Part shown: positions 17,107 through 24,869 of the stretch, piece by piece
Layout: every line of letters starts with the position of its first letter
Numbering within the stretch: the first letter of the stretch is position 1
NCBI GenBank assembly: GCA_963713625.1
Contig: CAVQMN010000008.1
Span: forward strand, 620,001-684,000
Source: Bog-756 sp963713625
GTDB taxonomy: Bacteria; Actinomycetota; Acidimicrobiia; Acidimicrobiales; RAAP-2
Direction of reading: 5' to 3'
Length of the DNA: 64,000 nt
Program-made: the position numbers and the translations under genes
The notes under the pieces: model-generated
The model's database searches: none
The model's input: only the letters and a program-made list of their open reading frames with translations
What the model was told of the DNA's origin: nothing

Positions 17107-18858
17107 TCAGGCGCTGACCGGCAGGCCGAACGCCGCGACGATCTCGGTGGCCGGCCGCGGCCTCGAGAACAGAAACCCTTGGGCCAGATCGCACTCGAGG
17201 CTGCGGAGGATCCGGAGCTGTTCGGACGTCTCGACACCCTCGGCGACCACCGTGAGCCCGAGGGCATGGGCCAGGTTGATGACGGCCGAGACGATCTCCT
17301 CGGCCTCGGCGTTGACCCCCAGTGCTTCGACGAACAGCCGATCGACCTTCAGCACGTCCAAGGGGAAGCGCTGCAAGTAGCTCAGGGACGAATACCCGGT
17401 GCCGAAATCGTCGATGGCCAACAGCACCCCGATCTCCTTCAGGGACCGAAGGACCTCGAGCGCAGAGGCTGCATCCTCCATCAGCGCACTCTCGGTGATC
17501 TCGAGGGTCAGGCACTCGGGAGGGAGCCCGGTGCTCGAGAGGATCTCCTCAACTGTCTGGACGATGTGGGGGTCATCGATCTGCCGGGCGGAGAGGTTCA
17601 CGTCAACCGAGCCCTGTGGTCCTGCCCGACCCTCGAGATTCCAATCCCGGAGCTGCTGGCAGGCCTGCTCGAGCACCCAGGCCCCGATAGGGATGATCAG
17701 GCCGCTCTCTTCGGCCACCGGGATGAATCGGTCGGGGGAGACCAGCCCTTGCTCGGGGTGTCGCCAACGGATGAGGGCTTCGACACCGACGGTGGCCTCG
17801 CTGTCGATCTCGACCACCGGTTGGTAGTGGAGCATGAGCTCGCTGCGCTCGAGGGCCCGATGCAACGAATGCTCGGTCGTCATCCGATCGAGCAGCTCCA
17901 CCCGCATCGACTCACCGAACGTCTCGACACTGGATCCCCCTCGGCGTTTGGCCTGATACATGGCGGCCTCGGCGTTGGACAGCAGGGTGCCGGCATCCAC
18001 CGTCCCGTCGGCATTGACGGCGACGCCGACCGACGCGTCCAGAAACACCTCGGTGCCGTCGATATCGAGCGGTTCGGTCAGCGCCGCCCGAGCCCGCTCG
18101 ATGAAGGCCGACGCCTCGGCGTGGGCTTCACCGTCGGGACTCTCGAAGAGGGCCAGGAACTCGTCGCCCCCGAATCTGGCGATCAGTTCACCGCCACCGG
18201 CGGTCAGGCGCAGCCGATGGGCCACCGAGGCCAGCACCGTGTCACCGACGTCATGACCCATGCTGTTGTTGATGGCCTTGAACCGATCGAGGTCCAGCAG
18301 CACGACGGCGATCGTGCCCGGAATCCCGCGGGACCTGGCCGCGGCCCCGGTCAGCCACCGGTCGAATTGGACCCGATCGGCCAGGCCGGTCTGCAGGTCC
18401 CAGCCGTCCGCACCGATGGCCGCCCCCTCGTGGCTGTCGACGGTGGCGGGAGGATCGAAGAACCCGGCAACCGATCGCTGCGATCCACGACCGATGTCGA
18501 ACAGGACGCCCTGGGCAACGATCCGATGGCCGGCACGGTGCACCAGCTCGATCTCCGATCGGTCACCGACGATGGCCAGTCCCCCACCGCCGGTGACATC
18601 GACGTCTCCGATAGCGGCCCGATCAAAAGGTGAGTCCCCCACCCCCGAAGGAAGCACCGTGTCGGAGAGGGGCCGACCGACCACCTCGTCCCTCCGCCAC
18701 CCGAATACCTCTTCGGCCCGAGGGTTCCACTCCCTGACCACGCCACCACCATCCACCTCGATGAACGCATCCGGGCAGAGCGAAACCAGTCGAGCCCACC
18801 GGTGGCGCCACAGTGAAAGCTCGCTCACCGGTACTTGCGCTACTCCTTCAACCACCAT
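17107..18858 (-). CDS. PAS-GGDEF-EAL c-di-GMP protein
   Basis: 583 residues, soluble. An N-terminal PAS domain (about 15-130; DGGGVVREWNPRAEEVFGW) is followed by GGDEF (about 155-320) with intact FGGDEFLALF and EAL (about 330-580) with intact EALIRWRHP and DDFGTGYSS. Five residues before GGDEF, where the RxxD inhibitory site should be, the sequence reads GGGE, so feedback inhibition is probably lost. Start ATG has GGGAG upstream. With the larger GGDEF-EAL protein at 10.5 kb, this makes two c-di-GMP genes within 9 kb. Confidence 0.92.
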   Translation of the reverse strand: MVVEGVAQVPVSELSLWRHRWARLVSLCPDAFIEVDGGGVVREWNPRAEEVFGWRRDEVVGRPLSDTVLPSGVGDSPFDRAAIGDVDVTGGGGLAIVGDRSEIELVHRAGHRIVAQGVLFDIGRGSQRSVAGFFDPPATVDSHEGAAIGADGWDLQTGLADRVQFDRWLTGAAARSRGIPGTIAVVLLDLDRFKAINNSMGHDVGDTVLASVAHRLRLTAGGGELIARFGGDEFLALFESPDGEAHAEASAFIERARAALTEPLDIDGTEVFLDASVGVAVNADGTVDAGTLLSNAEAAMYQAKRRGGSSVETFGESMRVELLDRMTTEHSLHRALERSELMLHYQPVVEIDSEATVGVEALIRWRHPEQGLVSPDRFIPVAEESGLIIPIGAWVLEQACQQLRDWNLEGRAGPQGSVDVNLSARQIDDPHIVQTVEEILSSTGLPPECLTLEITESALMEDAASALEVLRSLKEIGVLLAIDDFGTGYSSLSYLQRFPLDVLKVDRLFVEALGVNAEAEEIVSAVINLAHALGLTVVAEGVETSEQLRILRSLECDLAQGFLFSRPRPATEIVAAFGLPVSA

Positions 18859-18937
18859 GGTGCTCCCGTCGTGGTCTGGATGAGTCGCCCCGGCCCGTCG
18901 GAGTCACAGAACTCCTTTGGGCGAAGTACCCCTCACA

Positions 18938-18949
18938 GAGAAGCGCTTC
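18938..18949. promoter_or_regulatory. 12-base perfect palindrome AGAAGCGCTTCT
   Basis: Exact palindrome about 80 bases upstream of the PAS-GGDEF-EAL start. Flanking GGGC/GCCC bases extend it into a possible hairpin. It may be a regulator site; no family match is known to me. Confidence 0.3.
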
Positions 18950-19194
18950 TTTGCCCATGGCCACCTTGAACATGTCGACGTCGATCCGGGGGGCCCTGGT
19001 CCACCGTCCTGCCCGGGCTCCGAGACACTCGGATGAGCAACGACGCCGTGCCACTGGCAGGAATGGTAGGCAAAGAACCCTTGCACTTCAAGGATTTGGC
19101 CCTCTCCCACGATGCGGCGCGGACCGGGCGCCGGCATCCGTTCCGCTCCGCGGTCCCGGCCCCACCGTTTGTCCAGCCGAATGTGCATGCCGTG

Positions 19195-19200
19195 TACCGT
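19195..19200 (+). promoter_or_regulatory. Putative -10 box (TACCGT) of the MBL-fold gene
   Basis: TACCGT, seven bases before a GTG in the MBL frame that has no ribosome binding site. It supports the start chosen for that gene. Confidence 0.35.
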
Positions 19201-19207
19201 GCCAGAC

Positions 19208-20258
19208 GTGATCGTCGTCACCGGCTCCGTGCAGAAGGATTCATGGGCCCGCAACGTGCTGCCACCCGTCGAAGAGGTGCGCCCCGGTCTGTGGTCGATT
19301 CCGGTTCCAATTCCCAACAATCCGTTGCGTTACGTGCTGGTCTACGCCTTCGAGCTTCACGGCGGCGGAGTGGGACTGGTGGACGCCGGATGGAACACCG
19401 ACGACGCGTGGTCGGCCTTGAGCGACGGGCTGGCCACGGCGGGCGGAAGCATTGCCGACGTCCGGGCCGTCCTGGTCACCCACATCCACCCCGACCACTA
19501 CGGCCTGGCCGGGCGGGTGCGCGAGGCTTCCGGCGCGTGGATCGGACTGCACCCGGCCGACGCCGTGATGCTCGAATCGCGCTATGGCAACACCGACGAA
19601 CTGGTGGCCAACATGTTCAGGTTCCTGGCCGACTCGGGCGTACCGGACGAGAAGCTTCCCGACCTGGCCCTGGCATCGATGGCCCTGAAGTCGATGGTCA
19701 CCATGGCCGAACCCGATGTCCTGTTCGAGGACGGTCGCGAAATCGCGCTCCCCGGGTGGCCGCTGCGCACGATCTGGACACCCGGCCATTCGCCGGGACA
19801 TGTGTGCTTCTTCAGCGAGGACCAGAAGCTACTCATCTCCGGTGACCACGTCCTGCCCCGGATCACCCCCAACATCTCGGTCCATGCCCAGCAGCACTCC
19901 AACCCCCTGGGCGACTATCTCGAATCGCTGCGAAAGGTCCAGGACCTCGCCACCGAGGAGATCCTCCCGGCCCATGAATACCGGTTCTCGGGACTTCATG
20001 ACCGAATCGAGGAGATCATGGTTCACCACGCTGAACGCTTGCATCGAGATCGAGCACGTGCTCACCGAGCATCCGGGGTCGACCGCCTGGGAGATCACGC
20101 TGAAACTCCACTGGTCGCGGCCGTGGGACGAGATCGAGCCGTTCATGCAACGCCAGGCCAACGGCGAGACGCTGGCGCACTGTGTCCTCCTCGAACTGCA
20201 GGACAGAGTGCGTCGTGAGGAGAAGGAGCCGGCCCTGTTCTTCGTCGCCGACCGCTGA
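19208..20258 (+). CDS. MBL-fold metallohydrolase, frameshifted near its C-terminus
   Basis: Metallo-beta-lactamase-fold hydrolase with the metal motif THIHPDH (His92, His94, Asp96, His97 from this start), a later TPGHSPGHVCF and SGDHVLPRI. The family C-terminus (winged-helix-like tail with WSRPWDEIEPFMQRQANGETLAH) is present but one frame away. Reading must shift +1 around 20041-20048, where dropping one base would join HHAERLH to EIEHVLTEHPG. Read straight through, the frame instead gives an unrelated arginine-rich tail ending at 20218. It could be a recent mutation, an assembly error or recoding. Several upstream starts are possible; GTG at 19208 is supported by TACCGT seven bases upstream. 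Substrate unknown. Confidence 0.75.
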
Positions 20259-20292
20259 CCGGCGGGCGACGGTCAGCGGTGCTTCTGGTCGA

Positions 20293-21027
20293 TCACGGAG
20301 CGTCGGTGACCGGGCCGGCTGTCGTGTTCTCACCTTCGGACAGGCCCGCGTCGTGGTCCTCGGACCCATCGGACGTTCCGACTGCGTCGGCGCCTCGGCT
20401 GCGTTCCCGTCGCTTCACCACGAGGCTCACGACCACGGCCACGGCGGCAACCCCTCCGACCACGGCGATCGACCACAGACCAACGGTCGAGAGGATGTGC
20501 TGGAACGAGACGCCGACCACGAATCCGAGCAGCGTGTAGCCGACACCCCAGAGCAGTCCACCACAGGCGTTGTAGAAGAGGAACACCGGGTAGCGGAGAC
20601 CACTCATTCCGGCCAGCGCGGGGATGATGGCCCGGGCAAAGGCCACGAAGCGACCGAAGAACACGGCCGGACCCCCGTACCGTTCGAGCATGGCCATGGT
20701 CCGTCGGACGCCGGATCTTCCCTTGAGTGGACGCCGCTCGAGGAGCCACGGCCCTGATCGTTTGCCCACCTCGAAGCCGACCGAGTCGCCGACGATGGCG
20801 CACACCACGACCACCGCCATCATGGTTTCGAGATTGACCTGGTGCAGCCCGGCCAGCACCCCTCCGACGACGACAGCGGTTTCGCCGGGGATGAAGAAGC
20901 CGACCATCAAGGCGGCCTCGGCAAACGTCAGCGCTCCGACCAGCGCATAGGCCGCCGTGCCATGGAAGTGGAGCAACCATCCCGACAACCCCCCGGTGGC
21001 GTAGACGTGCATCGCTGCCACGGTCAC
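20293..21027 (-). CDS. DedA-family membrane protein
   Basis: 244 residues, SNARE-associated/VTT-domain family of membrane transporters linked to undecaprenyl-phosphate or phospholipid flipping. Conserved motifs: GFFIPGET near 44, GDSVGFEVGKRSGPWL, and the long signature FFGRFVAFARAIIPALAG followed by Asn and several glycines. Four or five membrane segments, then a charged hydrophilic tail of about 40 residues. Convergent with the MBL gene. The GTG start is taken; an ATG five codons in is an alternative. Confidence 0.9.
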   Translation of the reverse strand: MTVAAMHVYATGGLSGWLLHFHGTAAYALVGALTFAEAALMVGFFIPGETAVVVGGVLAGLHQVNLETMMAVVVVCAIVGDSVGFEVGKRSGPWLLERRPLKGRSGVRRTMAMLERYGGPAVFFGRFVAFARAIIPALAGMSGLRYPVFLFYNACGGLLWGVGYTLLGFVVGVSFQHILSTVGLWSIAVVGGVAAVAVVVSLVVKRRERSRGADAVGTSDGSEDHDAGLSEGENTTAGPVTDAP

Positions 21028-21082
21028 CAGATCCGTCTCACCAGTCGGACCCGGCTACCGGGCACGGTCGCGGGGCGTGCCC

Positions 21083-21514
21083 TCAGGACCACCGCGACAG
21101 GGTCACACTGGTCCACGTATGCCGGCGGCAGGCGGGACATGTCATCCACCGATCGAAGCTGCGACCGGGCAGCCACACGCCGACCGGGAAATGGAGGAGA
21201 AGGAACTGGACCATCCCCACCCGGGTGATCGACCCGCACGATGAGCACCCGACGGACAGGAGTCCTCGGGGAGGAAGGGGATCGGTGGCGGTGGCCGTCG
21301 ATGTGGCCGCCACCGCCTCGCCGCTAGGAGTGGCCTCGGAGAACAGCGCATGTTTGCCGGCCGGCCACGCGTGCGACCTGGCCGGCGTGGGATGGGTGGA
21401 GGATCCACGCGACTGACCCACCAGGGGGTCGGGGTCGATGTCGGACACCTTCTGTTGGTCGATCGGCATCCAGTAGAGCGCCCGTTTGCCCAACGGGTCG
21501 GGCCCGTCCGCCAT
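21083..21514 (-). CDS. Zinc-ribbon protein coupled to ParA
   Basis: 143 residues. The N-terminal half is low-complexity. The C-terminal half has two CxxC pairs, SVGCSSCGS and MTCPACRRHTW, about 40 residues apart, forming a likely zinc ribbon around a hydrophobic core (VQFLLLHFPVGVWLPGR). The ATG overlaps the stop of the ParA gene (TGATG), so translation is coupled. I recognise the type only as a conserved actinobacterial companion of this ParA; function unknown. Confidence 0.75.
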   Translation of the reverse strand: MADGPDPLGKRALYWMPIDQQKVSDIDPDPLVGQSRGSSTHPTPARSHAWPAGKHALFSEATPSGEAVAATSTATATDPLPPRGLLSVGCSSCGSITRVGMVQFLLLHFPVGVWLPGRSFDRWMTCPACRRHTWTSVTLSRWS

Positions 21515-22299
21515 CAGCCAACGGTGCCGGCGGCGACATTCGCGCCGACCAGGGTGCGAGCCAACTGCCGGTAGGCCATCGCCCCCGGCGAGGTCGGAGC
21601 GTGCTGGAGGATCGACTTGCCCCGCGCCGGCGCCTCGGCGAACCGGATCGACTTGCGCACCGGAGGCTGGAGCACGGGAATGCCGTAGCGGGCCTCGACC
21701 TCTTCGATGATGTGGCGCGAATGCCGGGTGCGATCGTCATACATGGTGGCCACGATGCCCCTGACGCTGAGCTCGCTGTTGGCGAAGGCGCGCACGTCTT
21801 CGATGGTCTCGAGCAACTGACCGACACCACGATGGGACAGGGCCTCGCATTGCAGGGGGATGAGAACCTCTTTGGCCGCGGTCAACCCGTTGATGGTCAG
21901 CACCCCGAGCGATGGAGGGCAGTCGATGAGCACGATGTCGTACTTTCCGAGGACCGGTTCGAGCGCCCGTTCGAGCACATGCTCCCGTCCCGTCCGGGTG
22001 AGGAGGTGGACCTCGGACCCGGCAAGATCGATCGAGGCGGGCAGCAGATCGAGGAAGTCGACGCCGGGAACCGGGAGCGTCACCTCGGCCACCGTGTCCC
22101 GGCGGACGAAGACGTCGTGGAGGGACCGGTCGAGCGAATCCGGGTCGAATCCCAGGGAGAAGGTGAGGCAGGCCTGGGGGTCGAGGTCGACCACCAGGGT
22201 CCGTCGCCCGAGTTCGGCCGACGCCACGCCCAACGAATGGACCGTGGTCGTCTTGGCCACACCACCCTTCTGGTTGGCTACAGCCAGGACGTCGGTCAC
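21514..22299 (-). CDS. ParA-family ATPase (orphan)
   Basis: Walker-type ATPase of the ParA/Soj/MinD group, 261 residues. Deviant Walker A NQKGGVAKTTT at about 9-19, switch I region DLDPQACLTFSLG, Walker B IVLIDCPPSLG, and QCEALSHRGVGQLL. No parB or parS-like gene lies nearby; the partner is instead the zinc-ribbon protein overlapping its stop codon. GTG start, no ribosome binding site, TAGACT six bases upstream, so a leaderless mRNA is likely. The role is probably positioning of cargo other than the chromosome, but this is inference. Confidence 0.9.
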   Translation of the reverse strand: MTDVLAVANQKGGVAKTTTVHSLGVASAELGRRTLVVDLDPQACLTFSLGFDPDSLDRSLHDVFVRRDTVAEVTLPVPGVDFLDLLPASIDLAGSEVHLLTRTGREHVLERALEPVLGKYDIVLIDCPPSLGVLTINGLTAAKEVLIPLQCEALSHRGVGQLLETIEDVRAFANSELSVRGIVATMYDDRTRHSRHIIEEVEARYGIPVLQPPVRKSIRFAEAPARGKSILQHAPTSPGAMAYRQLARTLVGANVAAGTVG

Positions 22300-22305
22300 C
22301 AGCGG

Positions 22306-22311
22306 AGTCTA
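22306..22311 (-). promoter_or_regulatory. Putative -10 box (TAGACT) of the ParA gene
   Basis: TAGACT on the minus strand, six bases before the GTG start, with no Shine-Dalgarno sequence between. Confidence 0.45.
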
Positions 22312-22339
22312 CGCCTGCCCACGACCACCGCCGACGGGG

Positions 22340-24637
22340 TCAGAATCCGGCCATCCCCACGATGGGCCGGTTGAGCGGCACCCCGCCCATCGACCCGTAG
22401 AACGGCGCCGAAAAACTGAAGACGCCGCCGTCGGCCGCCGTGAACCGGTAGCCGCTCCCGTCGGATGTCTCCGACATGCCGACGATCGGGGCATTGAGGG
22501 TGATGGCGCCCGTGGACCCGTAGAACGGGGCGCCGCCGAAGGAGAAGACCCCACCGTCCGCCGCCACCTCCCAATAGCCCCCGGTGTTGGCATCGTTGAC
22601 CATCCCGACAATCGGTGCGTTGAGCCGCTGGCCGCCCATCGAGCCGTAGAAGGGAGCGCTGAACGAGAAGATGCCGCCGTCCGCCGCCACCAGCCGGTAG
22701 CCGTTGCCTTCGGTGGTCGACGTCATCCCCACGATCGGTCGGTTGAGGTGTTGTCCCCCCATCGATCCGTAGTACCCGGCGTCGCCGAAGGCGAAGATGC
22801 CTCCGTCCGCGGCCACCAGCCAGTAACCCCTACCGTCGGGAGTCGCCGCCATTCCCACGATCGGCTGATTGAGATGTTGGCCCCCCATCGATCCGTAGAA
22901 GTGCGCACCCCCGAAGGCGAAGATGCCGCCGTCGGCCGCCACCTCCCAGTACCCGCCGGACACCGGTGCTTCGGCGATGGCGACGACCGGCGCATTCAAA
23001 CGGATGCCTCCGGTCGATCCGCAGAACGGGGCGTTCCCGAAGGAGAAGATGCCCCCGTCCGATGCCGCCAGGCGGTAACCCGAAGAGGCCGCCGCCGGTA
23101 CCTGGCACGCCGGTATCGAGCCGACGGGGGTGGTCCCACCGGCATTGCCGGTCAGTTGGGCGTCGTGGTGGAACATGGGCCACGATCCGGCGCCGATGGC
23201 GTCGGAGCCGTTGGATGTGGTGATTTCGTAGTGGTCGATCTCCCCCACGCCGAAGGGTGACCCGGCCGAAATCACGTAGCCGGCCAAGGTGATCCCGACG
23301 GTTCCGTTCGGATCGGCCGTCACCAGTGGCGAGTTCTGCAAGCCGAGGTGGGGGCTGAGGGTGGTGATCCTGGCCCCGGTCCGGCCGTTCAGGACGATCG
23401 CCCCGTTGACGGTCGGGGCGATCACATCGTCATAGCCCTGCCCGGACAGATCGGCGGTCACGACCGAGCCGATGATCCGTCCGACGTCGTGTGCTTCCCA
23501 CAGGGTCTGACCGGTGGCGCTGTTCAACGCCCACACCGAGCCGGACCGGCCGGCCCCCTGGTCGGTTCCCTCCACCACCTGGAGCGATCCGTTGCCCAGC
23601 ACGTCGGAGAGCGCGGGGGACGAGTAGGTGCTTCCGTCGAGCGTGGCCGACCACTGGAGCTGGCAACGCCCGTTGTACGCCTTGACCGTGTCGGTGTCGG
23701 ACGCGCCCGGAAAGTATGCCCCCGTGCCCACCACGATCCCCGTGGCGCCGCCGTTCAGGAATCCACCGACGGCGGGAGACGAGTCGACGACCTGGTCGGT
23801 ATCGGCCCGGCAGATCTGATCCCCCTGGGCGGTGAGGATTCGGAGATGGCCCCCGTCGGTGTAGGTCTGCCCCCGTCCCGTGCCGGCCGACTGGTCACCG
23901 CCGACGACGATCTCGTTCTGACCGGTGCCATAGAGGTCGGCCAGCGACGCAGTGGAGTGGGTGCTGTCAGAGTTGAAATAGGGCCATCCGGTGAGAGCGG
24001 AGCCAGTGGAGGCGTTGAGGGCGTACGAGACCTGTCCGAGCGAGCCGGCAACGGCACCGGTGCCACCCTGGAGCTCCCCGATGCTGATGCCGGCCTGCAC
24101 CCCGAGCAGCGGACTGGCGTCGGAGGGCGGATTGACGACCGGGGTGAACCACGCCTGAGCACCGGACGAGCCGAAGGCCGAGTACCCGCCGGTGGTGGGA
24201 TCGGCGTCGTTTCCCGACCCGACGATCACCGTCGTCCCCCCGCCCGACGTGTCGATCGACGGAGTCGAATCGATCGGCCCGCTGCCGTTGGTGGTGGGCC
24301 ATCCGGCCACCGGTGTCCCGTCCGACAGGTGGTAGGCGTAGAGGAACCCACGCCGGTCACCCACCACCATGTCCGCTCGGCCGTCGAGGTCGACGGGAAC
24401 CGGGGACGAGAGGGCGATGGGCTGTCCTTCGTCGGGCAGGGCACCGGTCGACCAGGTCTGCTTGAAACTCGATGCGGTCACGGCCCTGGGTCCGGCCTTC
24501 CCGACGGTGGTGGCGCCGGCAGAGGTGGGATGGGCCAGGGCGACGGTGGCGGAAGCCGAGGCGAGGAGGACGGCGATGGCCCCGGCCCGCACGGCCGGGC
24601 GACCGCGGGCACGGTGGGGACCGACGTCCAGACTCAT
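22340..24637 (-). CDS. Secreted repeat protein: beta-propeller plus six 41-residue GYW-DGG repeats
   Basis: 765 residues. A signal peptide (AGAIAVLLASASATVALAH) is followed by an FG-GAP/PQQ-like propeller (about 60-515) with many D-x-D/G-x-G turns such as PVDLDGRADMVVGDRRG. The C-terminal third is six tandem repeats of the type GYWEVAADGGIFAFG... ending in LNxPIVGM. Such repeats are common in secreted actinobacterial proteins and may form a six-bladed propeller. No sortase signal or membrane anchor. ATG at 24637 is chosen because the signal peptide follows closely. Probably surface or extracellular; ligand unknown. Confidence 0.8.
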   Translation of the reverse strand: MSLDVGPHRARGRPAVRAGAIAVLLASASATVALAHPTSAGATTVGKAGPRAVTASSFKQTWSTGALPDEGQPIALSSPVPVDLDGRADMVVGDRRGFLYAYHLSDGTPVAGWPTTNGSGPIDSTPSIDTSGGGTTVIVGSGNDADPTTGGYSAFGSSGAQAWFTPVVNPPSDASPLLGVQAGISIGELQGGTGAVAGSLGQVSYALNASTGSALTGWPYFNSDSTHSTASLADLYGTGQNEIVVGGDQSAGTGRGQTYTDGGHLRILTAQGDQICRADTDQVVDSSPAVGGFLNGGATGIVVGTGAYFPGASDTDTVKAYNGRCQLQWSATLDGSTYSSPALSDVLGNGSLQVVEGTDQGAGRSGSVWALNSATGQTLWEAHDVGRIIGSVVTADLSGQGYDDVIAPTVNGAIVLNGRTGARITTLSPHLGLQNSPLVTADPNGTVGITLAGYVISAGSPFGVGEIDHYEITTSNGSDAIGAGSWPMFHHDAQLTGNAGGTTPVGSIPACQVPAAASSGYRLAASDGGIFSFGNAPFCGSTGGIRLNAPVVAIAEAPVSGGYWEVAADGGIFAFGGAHFYGSMGGQHLNQPIVGMAATPDGRGYWLVAADGGIFAFGDAGYYGSMGGQHLNRPIVGMTSTTEGNGYRLVAADGGIFSFSAPFYGSMGGQRLNAPIVGMVNDANTGGYWEVAADGGVFSFGGAPFYGSTGAITLNAPIVGMSETSDGSGYRFTAADGGVFSFSAPFYGSMGGVPLNRPIVGMAGF
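22343..23080 (-). repeat. Six in-frame tandem repeats of about 123 bases
   Basis: Coding repeats inside the secreted protein gene, 41-42 codons each. Copies differ moderately, so they are old duplications, not recent expansions. Confidence 0.8.
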
Positions 24638-24869
24638 GACAGTCGACTTCCGCGGGCGACGCAACAGGCTGGATCCGATGGCGCCAGGATAAACGATTCT
24701 CTGCCCGGTTGGCGGTCGAACCACACCCCCCGATCGGCGGCCGATGCCTCCCTCGTCTCGGACTGGCGCCGACAGGTCCCGCGGCTCCGTTTCGGGGCAG
24801 TTTGTGCGGCCGCTCAGTCTGTTGGGCTACCTTTTTGCAGCGAAAGACGATGGAGAGTGGGGGGCGGCA

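Larger units (their letters stand above)
18859..19207. other. 349-base divergent intergenic region
   Basis: Lies between the divergent PAS-GGDEF-EAL and MBL genes. It contains a perfect 12-base palindrome (18938-18949) nested in a larger imperfect hairpin, and the TACCGT box of the MBL gene. No coding sequence is supported. Confidence 0.5.
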
